Below are positions 25,316 through 36,194 of a stretch of 64,000 nucleotides of DNA, one piece after another. Position numbers and translations under genes: made by a program. Under the pieces are notes generated by a model. The model saw nothing but the letters and a program-made list of their open reading frames with translations. It was not told where the DNA came from and did not search any database. Each line of letters opens with the position of its first letter. Position 1 is the first letter of the stretch. This DNA is from Bradyrhizobium septentrionale (lineage in GTDB: Bacteria; Pseudomonadota; Alphaproteobacteria; Rhizobiales; Xanthobacteraceae), in assembly GCF_011516645.4 (NCBI RefSeq), contig NZ_CP088285.1, forward strand, positions 2,560,501 through 2,624,500, read 5' to 3'.

Positions 25316-25390
25316 TCCGCCGGGTCCTGTTGAACCGGCGGAGTCGCAAAGGGCTCCAAGGGGAGGCGGGATGACCGGCCTCCCCTTTTC
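25316..25390 (+). terminator. Tandem hairpins terminating rplU-rpmA
   Basis: The first hairpin pairs TCCGCCGG (25316-25323) with CCGGCGGA (25335-25342). The second pairs GGGGAGGC (25360-25367) with GCCTCCCC (25378-25385), followed directly by TTTTC, so it is the likely intrinsic terminator. Confidence 0.75.
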
Positions 25391-25466
25391 GTTGCGCGCG
25401 TTCCGGTTCGACCGCGCGTGACGTTCCAAGCGTTGCGTACCGATTGTCGCATCACAGGAGCTCGAC

Positions 25467-26063
25467 ATGTTGCAGGACATCCCGACGCCGACCTTGCGCG
25501 AGGCAAGAGCATGCGTCCTCGAGACCGAACGGCTGACATTGCGCAAGCCGACGCTCGCGGACGTAAAAGCAATTGCACGCCTCGCCGACGACCGCCGCAT
25601 CGCGGAGAACACCCGCCGCCTGCCGCATCCCTATACCCAGGACGACGCCATCGACTTCGTGCGCGCACTCGGCGCGGGCGGGCGCGAGACCGTCTTCCTG
25701 ATCGAGAACAATCACACGCCGATCGGCATGGTCGGCATCGACTGGCGCGAGGAGACCGCGGCCGAACTCGGCTACTGGCTCGGCGTCGACCATTGGGGCC
25801 AGGGCTTTGGCACCGAGGCTGCGCGCGCGGTGATCGACTACTTCTTCGAGGAATTCGATCTCGACCAGCTGATCGCGGGCGCCCGCGTCGTCAACCCGTC
25901 GTCGCGCAACATCCTGGAGAAGTGCGGCTTCCAGTGGAGCGGCGTCGAGCTGCATCGCTTCGAGGCACTGGGCTCATCGAGCCCGGTGGATGCCTTCCGG
26001 CTGTCGCGCGGCGTCTGGGCCTCGCTGAAGAGCTGGAATAGTTCGACCCGGCGGCACGGATAA
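25467..26063 (+). CDS. GNAT family N-acetyltransferase (RimJ/RimL type)
   Basis: A 198-residue acetyltransferase. ETERLTLRKPTLADVKAIARLA is the usual start of the Acetyltransf_3 domain, GYWLGVDHWGQGFGTEAARAVIDYFFEEF contains the acetyl-CoA pyrophosphate loop, and RVVNPSSRNILEKCGFQ is the conserved C-terminal block. An AGGAG site precedes the ATG. The substrate, a protein N-terminus or small amine, is unknown. In this genus the gene often lies between rpmA and obgE. Confidence 0.92.
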   Translation: MLQDIPTPTLREARACVLETERLTLRKPTLADVKAIARLADDRRIAENTRRLPHPYTQDDAIDFVRALGAGGRETVFLIENNHTPIGMVGIDWREETAAELGYWLGVDHWGQGFGTEAARAVIDYFFEEFDLDQLIAGARVVNPSSRNILEKCGFQWSGVELHRFEALGSSSPVDAFRLSRGVWASLKSWNSSTRRHG

Positions 26064-26067
26064 ATCG

Positions 26068-26151
26068 CGTCATTGCGAGGAGCGAAGCGACGAAGCAATC
26101 CATTTCACCGCTCGCGGCAGGGTGGATTGCTTCGCTTCGCTCGCAATGACG
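26068..26151. repeat. Intergenic palindromic repeat element (GTCATTGCGAGGAGCGAAGC type)
   Basis: CGTCATTGCGAGGAGCGAAG at the left end and its near-complement ending CGCTTCGCTCGCAATGACG at the right enclose a variable centre. This inverted repeat is a familiar dispersed element in Bradyrhizobium genomes. It sits between convergent genes and could also act as a bidirectional terminator. Confidence 0.75.
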
Positions 26152-26162
26152 GCCGTGCGATT

Positions 26163-27077
26163 TCATGCCGGCGGATTCACCGAAGAGTCTCCGCGTCCGA
26201 GCTGTTGCTCACGCACGAAGATGTAGAGGCCGGCCGCGATGATGATCGCGGCGCCGACGATGGTGGCCCAGGACGGCACGTCGCCGAACACCACGAAGCC
26301 GAAGATCACCGCCCAGACGATCATCGAATATTGGTAAGGCACCACCACGCTCGCCGGTGCGAGCTTCAGCGAACGATTGACGCACAATAGCGCCGCGACC
26401 GAAATGATGCCGGCGGTGAAGAACAGCACGAGACTGCCGGCGCTCGGCGTCACCCAGCCGAACGGCGAGAGCACCGCGCCCAGGATGAACGTGCCGCCGA
26501 ATTGCGATGTCGCGAGCACGATATCGGGCGTCGCGCGCAGCGAGCGCGTGATCAGCATCAGCACCGCAAACGACAGGCTGCCGCCAAGCGCGATCATCGC
26601 CGGCCAGCTGATCGTCTGCGCCGATGGCCGCAGCGCGATCAACACCCCGCAAAAGCCGACCAGGATCGCGGTCCAGCGCCGCCAGCCGATATGCTCGCCG
26701 AGCACGAGGCCGGACATCGCGGTGACGAAGATCGGCCCGGCCAGATAGTAGGTGATGACGTCGGCGAGCGGCAGATAGACGGTCGCCAGGAAGAACGCGG
26801 CGACCTCCAGCGTCGACAGCGTGACACGCAGCAATTGCAGCCACGGCCGCTCCAGATGCAGGAAATCAGCCCGCCGCTGCCACACGATCGGCAGCAGCAC
26901 GAGCAGCGCCGCGCAGGCACGCAGCCACAGCAATTGCCCGACCGAATAGGTGGCGACGATGAATTTGCCCATCGCGTCGCCGAACGAAAACATGAAGATC
27001 GACAGCAGCATCAATCCGATGCCGGCGAGCCGCGCCGATCGATCGTCATAGGAGGACAGTTTTGCGAACAGGCTCAT
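26163..27077 (-). CDS. DMT superfamily transporter (two EamA domains)
   Basis: A 304-residue inner-membrane protein with ten predicted hydrophobic spans in two EamA repeats. The first starts LAGIGLMLLSIFMFSFGDAMGKF; the second has MIALGGSLSFAVLMLITRSL, then VPYQYSMIVWAVIFGFVVFGDVPSW near the end. These carriers export metabolites such as amino acids, but the substrate is unknown. It is convergent with the acetyltransferase gene and has a repeat element on both sides. Confidence 0.88.
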   Translation of the reverse strand: MSLFAKLSSYDDRSARLAGIGLMLLSIFMFSFGDAMGKFIVATYSVGQLLWLRACAALLVLLPIVWQRRADFLHLERPWLQLLRVTLSTLEVAAFFLATVYLPLADVITYYLAGPIFVTAMSGLVLGEHIGWRRWTAILVGFCGVLIALRPSAQTISWPAMIALGGSLSFAVLMLITRSLRATPDIVLATSQFGGTFILGAVLSPFGWVTPSAGSLVLFFTAGIISVAALLCVNRSLKLAPASVVVPYQYSMIVWAVIFGFVVFGDVPSWATIVGAAIIIAAGLYIFVREQQLGRGDSSVNPPA

Positions 27078-27096
27078 GAATAGACTTGCGTTCCTT

Positions 27097-27226
27097 CGTC
27101 ATGGCCGGGCCTAGCCGTTCGAAGAACGGCGTCGCTTCCGCTCGCCTACGCCCGGCCATCCACGTCTTCGCTCCGAGTCGCCCGGTTTTAAAGACGTGGA
27201 TGCCCGGGACAAGCCCGGGCATGACG
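27097..27226. repeat. Intergenic repeat element with nested palindromes
   Basis: It begins CGTCATGGCCGGGC and ends CCCGGGCATGACG, with internal pairs GGCCGGGC/GCCCGGCC and CCACGTCTT/AAGACGTGG. Its minus strand reads as the VMPGLVPGIHV peptide that is a well-known spurious translation of dispersed alphaproteobacterial repeats. It is not a gene. Confidence 0.75.
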
Positions 27227-27304
27227 AATTGAACGGATTGCCGCACCTGTATCGCTGCGATACCGGTAGCTCACACCGGTAACAAAAAGAGCAGGAAACG
27301 CCGC

Positions 27305-27784
27305 ATGAGCGAATTCGACCCCACCCAGCATCGCATGGTCCCCGCGCAGCGCTGGTTCGAGGATTTCGTGCTCGGCGAGCGCTTCGTGATTCCGAGCCGG
27401 ACCCAGACCTCGGCGGTGTTCGCGGCGTTCCAGACCGCCAGCGGTGACACCCATCCGATCCATTACGACGTCGAATATTGCCGCACGCGCGGCATGCCTG
27501 ACCTGCTCGCCCATGGCTTCCAGACCCTGGTGCACACCGCGCCCGGCGCGGGCCTGTTCCCCTATGTCGTGGAGGAGTCGCTGGTCGGCTTCCTGGAACA
27601 GTCGAGCAAGTTCCTGAAACCTGTCTATGCCGGCGACACCATCTACCCGGCGCTGGAGGTGATCGAGCTCGTCCCGGGCCGGACCACCGGCGTCGTGACG
27701 CTGCGCTCGACCGTGCATAATCAGCGCCGCGAGCTGGTGCTTGAAGGAATGCAGAAATTCCTGGTGCGGCGAAGGCCGGCATAG
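27305..27784 (+). CDS. MaoC family dehydratase
   Basis: A 159-residue hot-dog-fold protein. WFEDFVLGERFVIPSRTQT is the usual MaoC start, and ASGDTHPIHYDVEYCR carries the catalytic Asp/His pair of R-specific enoyl-CoA hydratases. LVGFLEQSSKFLKPVYAGDTIYPALEV completes the fold. It probably hydrates an enoyl-CoA or a related thioester; the specific substrate is unknown. The ATG at 27305 is the first in frame after a weak AGGAAA site. Confidence 0.88.
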   Translation: MSEFDPTQHRMVPAQRWFEDFVLGERFVIPSRTQTSAVFAAFQTASGDTHPIHYDVEYCRTRGMPDLLAHGFQTLVHTAPGAGLFPYVVEESLVGFLEQSSKFLKPVYAGDTIYPALEVIELVPGRTTGVVTLRSTVHNQRRELVLEGMQKFLVRRRPA

Positions 27785-27832
27785 AGCATGATCCGGAAAA
27801 GTGTGAAGCGGTTTTCCGAGAAGATCGTGCTC
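27784..27832. repeat. Dispersed palindromic element (GAGCATGATCCGGAAAAGTG type)
   Basis: GAGCATGATCCGGAAAAGTG at the left pairs with CGGTTTTCCGAGAAGATCGTGCTC at the right. This roughly 50-bp inverted repeat is one of the commonest intergenic elements of rhizobial genomes. It begins within the stop codon of the MaoC gene. Confidence 0.8.
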
Positions 27833-27928
27833 AAACAACAAGCCGGGGCCGCAAAAAGGCCCGAAAATTAAGGCTTTTCGCCGAAGTCAGGGCCTTTCCG
27901 GGTTGCCGCAGCGGCCCCCCTGCCCTAA

Positions 27929-28990
<1,062 letters not shown>

Positions 28991-29058
28991 ACGGCACCTC
29001 GATTTCCCCAGCCACCTCGTGGCGCATATTGCTTCCATCTTCCTGCCAGACCGCACCC

Positions 29059-30201
29059 ATGAAACGCCCCGCGCTCAAGAACTTTCGCCGCATCGTCGTC
29101 AAGGTCGGCTCATCGCTGCTGGTCGACTCGCAGGCCGGTGAGGTGCGGGCGTCCTGGCTCGCCGCGCTGGTCGACGACATCGCAAAGCTGCACAAGGGCG
29201 GCCGCGAGATCATGGTGGTGTCGTCGGGCTCGATCGCGCTCGGCCGCAGCCGCCTGAAGCTGCCGCGCGGACCGCTGAAGCTCGAGGAGAGCCAGGCGGC
29301 CGCGGCGGTCGGCCAGATCGCGCTGGCGCGGATCTGGTCGGAGGTGCTCGGCCATCACGATATCGGCGCCGGGCAGATCCTCGTGACGCTGCAGGACACC
29401 GAGGAACGCCGCCGCTATCTCAACGCGCGCTCGACCATCGCAAAGCTGCTCGAATGGCGCGCGGTGCCCGTGATCAACGAGAACGACACGGTCGCGACCA
29501 CCGAAATCCGCTACGGCGACAATGACCGCCTCGCCGCCCGCGTCGCCACCATGACCAGCGCCGATCTGTTGATCCTGCTGTCCGACATCGACGGCCTCTA
29601 CACCGCGCCGCCCGCGGTCGATCCCGACGCGAAGCTGATCCCGGTGGTCGAGAGCATCACCTCGGAGATCGAGGCGATGGCGGGCTCGGCCGGGTCCGAA
29701 CTGTCGCGCGGCGGCATGACGACCAAGATCGAAGCCGCGAAGATCGCGACCACCGCCGGCACCCACATGTTGATCGCTTCCGGCAAGATCGAGCACCCAT
29801 TGCAGGCGATCGCCGACGGCGGCCGCTGCACCTGGTTCCTGACCCCGGCCAATCCGGTCACCGCGCGCAAGCGCTGGATCGCCGGCTCGCTCGAGCCGAA
29901 GGGCACGCTGACCATCGATGCCGGCGCGGTCGCGGCGCTGCGCGCCGGCAAGAGCCTGCTGCCGGCCGGCGTGATCAGGGTCGACGGCCAGTTCGCCCGC
30001 GGCGATGCCGTGGTGGTGCGCGGGCCCGACACCCATGAGATCGGCCGCGGCCTGGTCGCCTACGACGCCGAGAACGCCGAGAAGATCAAGGGCCGCTCCT
30101 CGCCCGACGTGATGGCGATTCTGGGCATCAGCGGCCGGTCCGAGATGATCCATCGCGACGACCTGGTGATCGGCCCGGCGGGGGCGATCCCGGCCAAATA
30201 G
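29059..30201 (+). CDS. proB: Glutamate 5-kinase
   Basis: A 380-residue enzyme that phosphorylates glutamate, the first step of proline synthesis. The kinase domain begins [14 protein letters not shown] and includes [19 protein letters not shown] and [22 protein letters not shown] domain follows from about residue 283 ([24 protein letters not shown]). The ATG at 29059 is used because the family N-terminus starts there; the upstream frame is not conserved. It lies 68 bp after obgE and 111 bp before proA. Confidence 0.97.
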   Translation: MKRPALKNFRRIVVKVGSSLLVDSQAGEVRASWLAALVDDIAKLHKGGREIMVVSSGSIALGRSRLKLPRGPLKLEESQAAAAVGQIALARIWSEVLGHHDIGAGQILVTLQDTEERRRYLNARSTIAKLLEWRAVPVINENDTVATTEIRYGDNDRLAARVATMTSADLLILLSDIDGLYTAPPAVDPDAKLIPVVESITSEIEAMAGSAGSELSRGGMTTKIEAAKIATTAGTHMLIASGKIEHPLQAIADGGRCTWFLTPANPVTARKRWIAGSLEPKGTLTIDAGAVAALRAGKSLLPAGVIRVDGQFARGDAVVVRGPDTHEIGRGLVAYDAENAEKIKGRSSPDVMAILGISGRSEMIHRDDLVIGPAGAIPAK

Positions 30202-30312
30202 GTCATTGGCCGACGGGGGCGGCCTCCCGCCCACCTGCCATGCCGGTTCCGTGCCTCGCCAACCCATCAATTGCCATGCTAGAACATGGCCTTAATCCAA
30301 GCTGGGATTTCC

Positions 30313-31605
30313 ATGAGCGCGCCCCTGAAGGCGATCGACGGCAACGCCGATCTCGCCGCCCTGATGACCGACCTCGCCGCCAAGGCGCGCGCTGCCGCGC
30401 GCGTGCTGGCGCTGGCGCCGCCGGAGCAGAAGGACCGGGCGCTCGCCGCGATCGAGCGCGCGATCCGCGGCAACGCGCCGGCCATTCTCGCCGCCAATGC
30501 CGAAGATGTCGCCGAGGCGCGGGCTGCCGGCATGACCTCTGCCTTCGTTGACCGCCTGACACTGACGCAGGCGCGCGTCGCCGGCATGGCCGATGGCGTA
30601 GCCACCGTGCGCGAAATTATTGATCCGGTCGGCGCCGTCACCGAAAGCTGGCAGCGTCCGAACGGCATGACCATCGAGCGCGTCCGGGTGCCGCTCGGCG
30701 TGATCGGCGTGATCTTCGAAAGCCGCCCCAACGTCGCCGCCGACGCCGGCGTGCTTTGCCTGAAGTCCGGTAACGCCGTGATCCTGCGCGGCGGCTCCGA
30801 CAGTTTCCGCTCCTGCCGCGCGATCCATGATTGTCTGGTGCAGGGCCTGCGTGAAGCCGGCCTGCCTGAGGCCGCGATTACCTTGGTGCCGACCCGTGAC
30901 CGTACGGCTGTCGGCCTGATGCTGACGGGATTGAACGGTGGCATCGACGTGATCGTGCCGCGCGGCGGCAAGAGCCTGGTCGCACGCGTCGAGGCGGAAG
31001 CACGCGTTCCGGTGTTCGCGCATCTCGAGGGCGTCAACCACATTTATGTCGATGCCAGCGCCAGGCTCGATATGGCCAAGGCGGTCGTGCTGAACGCCAA
31101 GATGCGCCGTCCCGGCGTCTGCGGCGCCGTCGAAACCCTGCTGGTCGATCGCAAGGCCGCCGCGACGAAGCTGAAACCGCTGGTCGAGTTGCTGATCGAT
31201 GCCGGTTGCGAGGTGCGCGGCGACACCTTCGTGCAAGGCGCCGATGCCAGGGTGAAGCCCGCGTCCGACGAGGACTGGGACACCGAATATGAGGACGCGA
31301 TCATCTCGGCGAAGATCGTTGACGACCTCGATGAAGCGATTGCGCATATTCAAAATCACGGCTCGCATCACACCGATGCGATCGTGACGGAGGATGCCGC
31401 TGCCGCGCAAAAATTTCTCAACGAGGTCGATTCGGCAATCGTGCTGCACAACGCCTCGACCCAGTTCGCCGACGGCGGCGAGTTCGGTTTCGGCGCGGAG
31501 ATCGGGATTGCCACCGGCAAATTCCACGCCCGCGGCCCGGTCGGCGCCGAGCAGCTGACGAGCTTCAAGTACCGCGTCCACGGCACCGGGCAGACACGGC
31601 CGTGA
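30313..31605 (+). CDS. proA: Gamma-glutamyl phosphate reductase
   Basis: A 430-residue enzyme that reduces gamma-glutamyl phosphate to glutamate semialdehyde with NADPH, the second step of proline synthesis. Key features are [21 protein letters not shown], the catalytic Cys in [16 protein letters not shown], and [22 protein letters not shown] near the end. Starts at 30286 and 30313 are both possible; the latter ([10 protein letters not shown]) matches the family N-terminus and follows a GGGA element. nadD follows 3 bp after the stop. Confidence 0.97.
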   Translation: MSAPLKAIDGNADLAALMTDLAAKARAAARVLALAPPEQKDRALAAIERAIRGNAPAILAANAEDVAEARAAGMTSAFVDRLTLTQARVAGMADGVATVREIIDPVGAVTESWQRPNGMTIERVRVPLGVIGVIFESRPNVAADAGVLCLKSGNAVILRGGSDSFRSCRAIHDCLVQGLREAGLPEAAITLVPTRDRTAVGLMLTGLNGGIDVIVPRGGKSLVARVEAEARVPVFAHLEGVNHIYVDASARLDMAKAVVLNAKMRRPGVCGAVETLLVDRKAAATKLKPLVELLIDAGCEVRGDTFVQGADARVKPASDEDWDTEYEDAIISAKIVDDLDEAIAHIQNHGSHHTDAIVTEDAAAAQKFLNEVDSAIVLHNASTQFADGGEFGFGAEIGIATGKFHARGPVGAEQLTSFKYRVHGTGQTRP

Positions 31606-31608
31606 CCA

Positions 31609-32274
31609 TTGTCGCACGCGCACGGTAGACCATTGCAGCAAGCCCCGACCGTGCCGCACTCCGCAGCCCAGGCGCTTCCGTTCTATACCAACGGCATGCG
31701 CATCGGGCTGCTCGGCGGCTCGTTCAATCCGCCGCACGCCGCGCATCGCGCCATCAGTCAGTTCGCGCTCAAGCGATTGCAGCTCGACCGCGTGTGGTGG
31801 CTGCTGACGCCGGGCAATCCGCTGAAGAACCATGATGGATTGCACGCGCTCGCCGAGCGCGCCGCGGCCGCGCGCCGCGTTGCCGACGATCCGCGCATCG
31901 ACATCAGCTGTCTCGAAGCTGTCATTGGTGTCCGCTACACTGTCGACACGATCATCCACTTGCGCCGCCGTGTCTCCGGCGTGCACTTCGTCTGGATCAT
32001 GGGCGCTGACAATCTCGCGCAATTTCATCGCTGGAAAGATTGGCGGCGCATCGCCTCCGACGTGCCGATTGCCGTGATCGACCGACCGCCCCAAAGCTTC
32101 CGCGCCCTTGCCGCACCGGCGGCGCAGGCGCTCATGCGCTATCGCTTGCCCGAAAATCAGGCGACCCGGCTGGCCGATCAGCAGGCCCCGGCCTGGGTGT
32201 TCCTGACAGGAATGAAATCCAATCTGTCTTCGACCGGACTCCGGAACCCGGATGGGAGCTGGAGGACGGCGTGA
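31609..32274 (+). CDS. nadD: Nicotinate-nucleotide adenylyltransferase
   Basis: A 221-residue nucleotidyltransferase that makes nicotinate adenine dinucleotide from NaMN and ATP. It has the [14 protein letters not shown] motif with the (H/T)xGH-type signature modified to HAAH, and [10 protein letters not shown], the ISSTxxR motif, near the C-terminus. The conserved part begins at the ATG at 31696, so the 29-residue N-terminal extension is uncertain. The only upstream starts are TTG (31609, 31633) or GTG, and none has a clear ribosome site. It is close to proA and so probably co-transcribed. Confidence 0.92.
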   Translation: MSHAHGRPLQQAPTVPHSAAQALPFYTNGMRIGLLGGSFNPPHAAHRAISQFALKRLQLDRVWWLLTPGNPLKNHDGLHALAERAAAARRVADDPRIDISCLEAVIGVRYTVDTIIHLRRRVSGVHFVWIMGADNLAQFHRWKDWRRIASDVPIAVIDRPPQSFRALAAPAAQALMRYRLPENQATRLADQQAPAWVFLTGMKSNLSSTGLRNPDGSWRTA

Positions 32275-32379
32275 AGCGCAAAAGGGTTACTGGAATATTG
32301 AAACCATTAACCCCACATGCGTAATATGGTGCGTGGGGCCGAGGATTCGGCACCCGCGATACAGTGAAAGGAATGGTCC

Positions 32380-32829
32380 CTGGCCACATCTGTATTGTCC
32401 AAGTCTGTTTTACCCAAGGTTCCAAAGACTGCGCGTAAAACATCGACGAAAACCGCGGCCTTGCAGGCGCAACCGGATGCCGACAAACCGGATGCCAACA
32501 AGACGCTGAGCCTGATCCTCTCCCGCCTCGAGGATATGAAGGCGGAAGAGACGGTCACCATCGACCTTCGCGGCAAATCCGCATATTCCGACTACATGAT
32601 CGTCACCACCGGCCGGGTGAACCGGCACGTCGGTGCGATCGCGGAAAATGTGACCAAGGGCCTGAAGGAAAACGGGGTCAAGAGCATCCATGTCGAGGGC
32701 ATGCCCAATTGCGACTGGGTGCTGATCGATTCCGGCGACGTGATCGTGCACGTGTTCAGACCCGAGGTGCGTGAGTTCTACAATCTCGAGCGGTTGTGGA
32801 CTCAGAACCCGGCGGTCGCGGCGGTCTAA
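32380..32829 (+). CDS. rsfS: Ribosome silencing factor RsfS
   Basis: A 149-residue protein that binds ribosomal protein L14 and blocks subunit joining in starvation. The RsfS domain covers about residues 40-145 (LDDMKAEETVTIDLRGKSAYSDYMIVTTG-like, then NCDWVLIDSGDVIVHVFRPEVREFYNLERLW). There is no ATG in frame upstream of the domain. A TGA at 32365-32367 bounds the frame, and AAAGGAA (32367-32373) is 7 bp before the in-frame CTG at 32380, which gives LATSVLSKSV. A TTG at 32395 is the alternative but is too far from that site. rlmH follows. Confidence 0.92.
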   Translation: MATSVLSKSVLPKVPKTARKTSTKTAALQAQPDADKPDANKTLSLILSRLEDMKAEETVTIDLRGKSAYSDYMIVTTGRVNRHVGAIAENVTKGLKENGVKSIHVEGMPNCDWVLIDSGDVIVHVFRPEVREFYNLERLWTQNPAVAAV

Positions 32830-32879
32830 GGGGTGTCGAAGCCGATGCGAATCGGCTGCAGCGCAGCTAGTCTGCGTTG

Positions 32880-33362
32880 ATGCGCCTCGTCGTCATCTGC
32901 ATCGGCCGCCTGAAACAGGGCCCGGAACGGGAGCTCGCCGAGCGTTATCGCGAGCGCTTCGAGGATATCGGCCGCAAGCTCGGCTTTCGCGGCCTCGACA
33001 TTCATGAGATTGCGGAGAGCCGCGCGCGTGACACGCCCGCGCGCATCGCCGAAGAGGCCACGGCGATCTCGGCTTTGCTGCCTGACAAGCACGCGCTGGT
33101 GGCGCTCGATGAGCGCGGCAAGAGCATCGACAGCGCAAGCTTTGCCCAGCAGCTCGGCCGCTGGCGCGACGAGGGATTGGCGCATACTGTCTTCGTGATC
33201 GGCGGCGCCGACGGACTTTCGCCCGAATTGCAGCGCAAGGCTTCGTTGCGTATTGCATTCGGCTCCGCGACCTGGCCGCACCAAATGGTCCGCGTCATGC
33301 TTCTGGAACAGATTTATCGGGCCGCAACCATTTTGGCCGGCCATCCCTATCACCGCGCCTGA
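32880..33362 (+). CDS. rlmH: 23S rRNA pseudouridine(1915) N3-methyltransferase
   Basis: A 160-residue SPOUT methyltransferase that modifies pseudouridine 1915 in helix 69 of 23S rRNA. It begins RLVVICIGRLKQGPERELAERYRERFE. The knotted SAM site includes LVALDERGKSIDSASFA, FVIGGADGLSPEL and the C-terminal ATWPHQMVRVMLLEQIYRAATILAGHPYHR. The ATG at 32880 is the natural start; a TTG one codon earlier is not needed. It sits between rsfS and envC as is usual in Rhizobiales. Confidence 0.97.
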   Translation: MRLVVICIGRLKQGPERELAERYRERFEDIGRKLGFRGLDIHEIAESRARDTPARIAEEATAISALLPDKHALVALDERGKSIDSASFAQQLGRWRDEGLAHTVFVIGGADGLSPELQRKASLRIAFGSATWPHQMVRVMLLEQIYRAATILAGHPYHRA

Positions 33363-33402
33363 GGCGCGGCGACGGACAGTCGAAAGCGCTGAACGCACTC
33401 GG

Positions 33403-34809
33403 ATGCAGCACAAGCGGGACACAGCTTCGTATTTGGCTTCGTATTTCGGCACCGCGCGCCGCTTCTGGTTGCCGGCGTCGCTGCCGTTGTCGATCGCCAT
33501 GTTCGCTGCGTATCCGCTGGCAGAGGCGCACGCGCAAGCGACACCTCCAGCGCAACAATCCGCGCCGCCGGCGCAGCAGGCCACCGCGGCGGAGACATCG
33601 CCCGATGCCATCAAGCAGCGCGAGCAGGAGCTCGAGGCCGCGCGCGAACAGCAGCGCAAGGCGACCGAACTGCAGGAGAAGCTGAAGGCCGACATCGCCG
33701 CGATCGGCCAGGACCGCAGCAAGCTCAATCAGCAGCTGATCGACATTGCCGGCCAGGTACGCGGCGTCGAGACGCGGATCGCGGACGCCGAGGCACGCTT
33801 GCAGGCGCTCGACGGCCGCGAGCGTGAAATCCGCGGCTCGCTGGATTCACGCCGCTCCGAGGTGATCGAGGTGCTGGCCGCGCTGCAGCGCGCCGGACGA
33901 CGCACGCCGCCGGCGCTGCTGGTGCGGCCCGAGGACGCGCTGCAATCGCTGCGCACCGCGATGCTGCTCGGCGCCGTGGTGCCGGAGTTGCGCGTTCGCG
34001 CGGAGAAGCTTGCCGCCGACCTCGGCGAACTGGTGGCGCTGCGCAAGACGATCTCGACCGAGCGCGACGCGCTGGCGGGCGACCGCGACAAGCTCAGGGA
34101 AGACCAGACCCGCCTTGCGGCGCTGGTCGACGAACGGCAGCGTCAGCAGAGCGCGGCCGAAAAGGACATGGAGGCGGAAGGCGCCCGCGCTATTACGCTG
34201 TCCAAACAGGCCGACAATTTGCAGAGCCTGATCGCCAAGATGGAGCAGGATCTCAAGAGCGCGGCCAAGGCGGCGGCCACGGCCAGCCTCCAGGGGGCGC
34301 CCGCCACGGTTAACGGCAAGCCCAATCTGGGGGCCCTGAAGGACCCCGCCCGCCTGAGCCCGGCGGTCGCCTTTGCCTCGGCCAAGGGCCTGTTCTCCTA
34401 TCCCGTGAATGGCACCAAGATTCGCGAATTTGGCGGTTCCGACGGCGCGGGCGGTGTACAAAAAGGCATTTCTTTGGCAGCCAAGCCGGGCGCGCAGGTC
34501 ACAACCCCGTGTGACGGCTGGGTTGTTTACGCGGGTCCCTTCCGCAGCTATGGACAACTCTTGATCCTCAATGCCGGGGGCGGGTATCATGTCCTGATCG
34601 CCGGGATGGAGCGTATTTCGGTAAACATCGGCCAGTTTGTACTTACGGGGGAGCCGGTTGCGACCATGGGGTCGACGTCCCAAGTTGCATCCATTCTCGC
34701 GACCAATGCGAGCCAGCCAGTGCTCTATGTCGAGTTCCGGAAAGACGGCACTCCAATCGATCCAGGTCCATGGTGGGCCGCAAATGAAGGCGAAAAGGTT
34801 CGCGGATGA
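33403..34809 (+). CDS. Murein hydrolase activator EnvC-like (degenerate LytM domain)
   Basis: A 468-residue envelope protein. An N-terminal segment (FWLPASLPLSIAMFAAYPLAEAHAQA) acts as signal peptide, followed by a long coiled coil (about residues 66-290) and a C-terminal LytM/M23 domain. The domain lacks the usual metal-binding His and Asp: KGISLAAKPGAQV replaces the HxGxD-type segment, and only one His of HxH survives (GGYHVLIAG). It is therefore an activator rather than an enzyme, as for EnvC, which regulates amidases at the division site. The stop overlaps the start of ctpA. Confidence 0.88.
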   Translation: MQHKRDTASYLASYFGTARRFWLPASLPLSIAMFAAYPLAEAHAQATPPAQQSAPPAQQATAAETSPDAIKQREQELEAAREQQRKATELQEKLKADIAAIGQDRSKLNQQLIDIAGQVRGVETRIADAEARLQALDGREREIRGSLDSRRSEVIEVLAALQRAGRRTPPALLVRPEDALQSLRTAMLLGAVVPELRVRAEKLAADLGELVALRKTISTERDALAGDRDKLREDQTRLAALVDERQRQQSAAEKDMEAEGARAITLSKQADNLQSLIAKMEQDLKSAAKAAATASLQGAPATVNGKPNLGALKDPARLSPAVAFASAKGLFSYPVNGTKIREFGGSDGAGGVQKGISLAAKPGAQVTTPCDGWVVYAGPFRSYGQLLILNAGGGYHVLIAGMERISVNIGQFVLTGEPVATMGSTSQVASILATNASQPVLYVEFRKDGTPIDPGPWWAANEGEKVRG

Positions 34810-36173
34810 TGCGCAAGACTTCGGTAATTCTCCTTAGCGCCGCCACCGGCGCGGCCCTGACGCTTTTCGTCACGCAGCCCCGCGCGGTGCTGATGGGATC
34901 GAGCGCGCGCGCCGCGACGTCGGACACCTACCGCCAGCTCAATTTGTTCGGCGACGTGTTCGAGCGGGTGCGCAGCGACTATGTCGAGAAGCCCGATGAC
35001 TCCAAGCTCGTCGAATCCGCGATCTCGGGCATGCTGTCCGGCCTCGATCCGCACTCGAGCTACATGGATGCCAAGAGCTTCCGCGACATGCAGGTGCAGA
35101 CCCGCGGCGAGTTCGGCGGCCTCGGCATCGAGGTCACGATGGAAGACGGGCTGATCAAGGTCGTCTCGCCGATCGACGACACCCCGGCCTCGAAGGCCGG
35201 CATCATGGCCAACGACATCATCACCAATCTCGACGACGAAGCGGTGCAGGGTCTCACCCTCAACCAGGCGGTCGAGAAGATGCGCGGTCCGGTCAACACC
35301 AAGATCAAGCTCAAGATCATCCGCAAGGGCCAGGACAATCCAATCGACGTTACGCTGGTGCGCGACAACATCCGCGTCCGCTCGGTGCGCGCGCGCGTCG
35401 AGGCCGACGACATCGCCTATATCCGCATCACCACCTTCAACGAGCAGACCACCGAAGGCCTGAAGAAGGAGGTCGCCAATCTGCAGGGCCAGATCGGCGA
35501 CAAGCTGAAGGGCTACATCATCGACCTCAGAAACAACCCCGGCGGCCTGCTCGAGGAAGCGGTCACGGTGTCCGATTCGTTCCTGGAGCGTGGCGAGATC
35601 GTCTCGACCCGCGGCCGCAATGCCGAGGAAACCCAGCGCCGCGCCGCCCATCCGGGCGACCTCACCAAGGGTAAGCCGGTCATCGTGCTGATCAACGGCG
35701 GCTCGGCTTCGGCCTCCGAAATCGTCGCCGGCGCGCTGCAGGACCACAAGCGGGCGACGCTGGTCGGCACCCGCTCGTTCGGCAAGGGCTCGGTGCAGAC
35801 CATCATCCCGCTCGGCTCGGGCAACGGCGCGCTGCGCTTGACCACCGCGCGCTACTACACGCCGTCGGGCAAGTCGATCCAGGCCAAGGGCATCGTGCCC
35901 GACATCGAGGTGCTGCAGGACGTGCCGGAAGAGCTGAAAGCGCGCACCGACACCAAGGGCGAGGCCTCGCTGCGCGGCCATCTGAAGAACGATGGCGACG
36001 AGAAGACCGGCTCGCAGTCCTATGTGCCGCCGGATGCCAAGGACGACAAGGCGCTGAAGATGGCCGACGACCTGCTGCACGGCATCAAGTCGACCTCCAG
36101 CGCGACGCCGGCGCCTGAGGCCGCGCGCGACAAGGCCGCGGTCGACAAGCCCGGCAACAAGGCCGCGAACTGA
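34806..36173 (+). CDS. ctpA: S41 family carboxyl-terminal processing peptidase
   Basis: A 455-residue exported protease. An N-terminal hydrophobic segment (VILLSAATGAALTLFV) is a signal or anchor. A PDZ domain follows (about residues 95-180, GEFGGLGIEVTMEDGLIKVVSPIDDTPA), then the S41 catalytic core, with the Ser in INGGSASASEIVAGALQ and the Lys in GTRSFGKGSVQ. Its C-terminus is lysine-rich. Tail-specific proteases process envelope proteins in the periplasm. The ATG overlaps the envC stop (ATGA), so the two are translationally coupled. Confidence 0.95.
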   Translation: MMRKTSVILLSAATGAALTLFVTQPRAVLMGSSARAATSDTYRQLNLFGDVFERVRSDYVEKPDDSKLVESAISGMLSGLDPHSSYMDAKSFRDMQVQTRGEFGGLGIEVTMEDGLIKVVSPIDDTPASKAGIMANDIITNLDDEAVQGLTLNQAVEKMRGPVNTKIKLKIIRKGQDNPIDVTLVRDNIRVRSVRARVEADDIAYIRITTFNEQTTEGLKKEVANLQGQIGDKLKGYIIDLRNNPGGLLEEAVTVSDSFLERGEIVSTRGRNAEETQRRAAHPGDLTKGKPVIVLINGGSASASEIVAGALQDHKRATLVGTRSFGKGSVQTIIPLGSGNGALRLTTARYYTPSGKSIQAKGIVPDIEVLQDVPEELKARTDTKGEASLRGHLKNDGDEKTGSQSYVPPDAKDDKALKMADDLLHGIKSTSSATPAPEAARDKAAVDKPGNKAAN

Positions 36174-36194
36174 TCTTTTCCATCGATCTGGCGC

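Noticed and set aside
27046..27246. Minus-strand frame reading VMPGLVPGIHVFKTG
   Set aside because: This peptide is a well-known translation artefact of dispersed alphaproteobacterial intergenic repeats, and the DNA is a nested palindrome.
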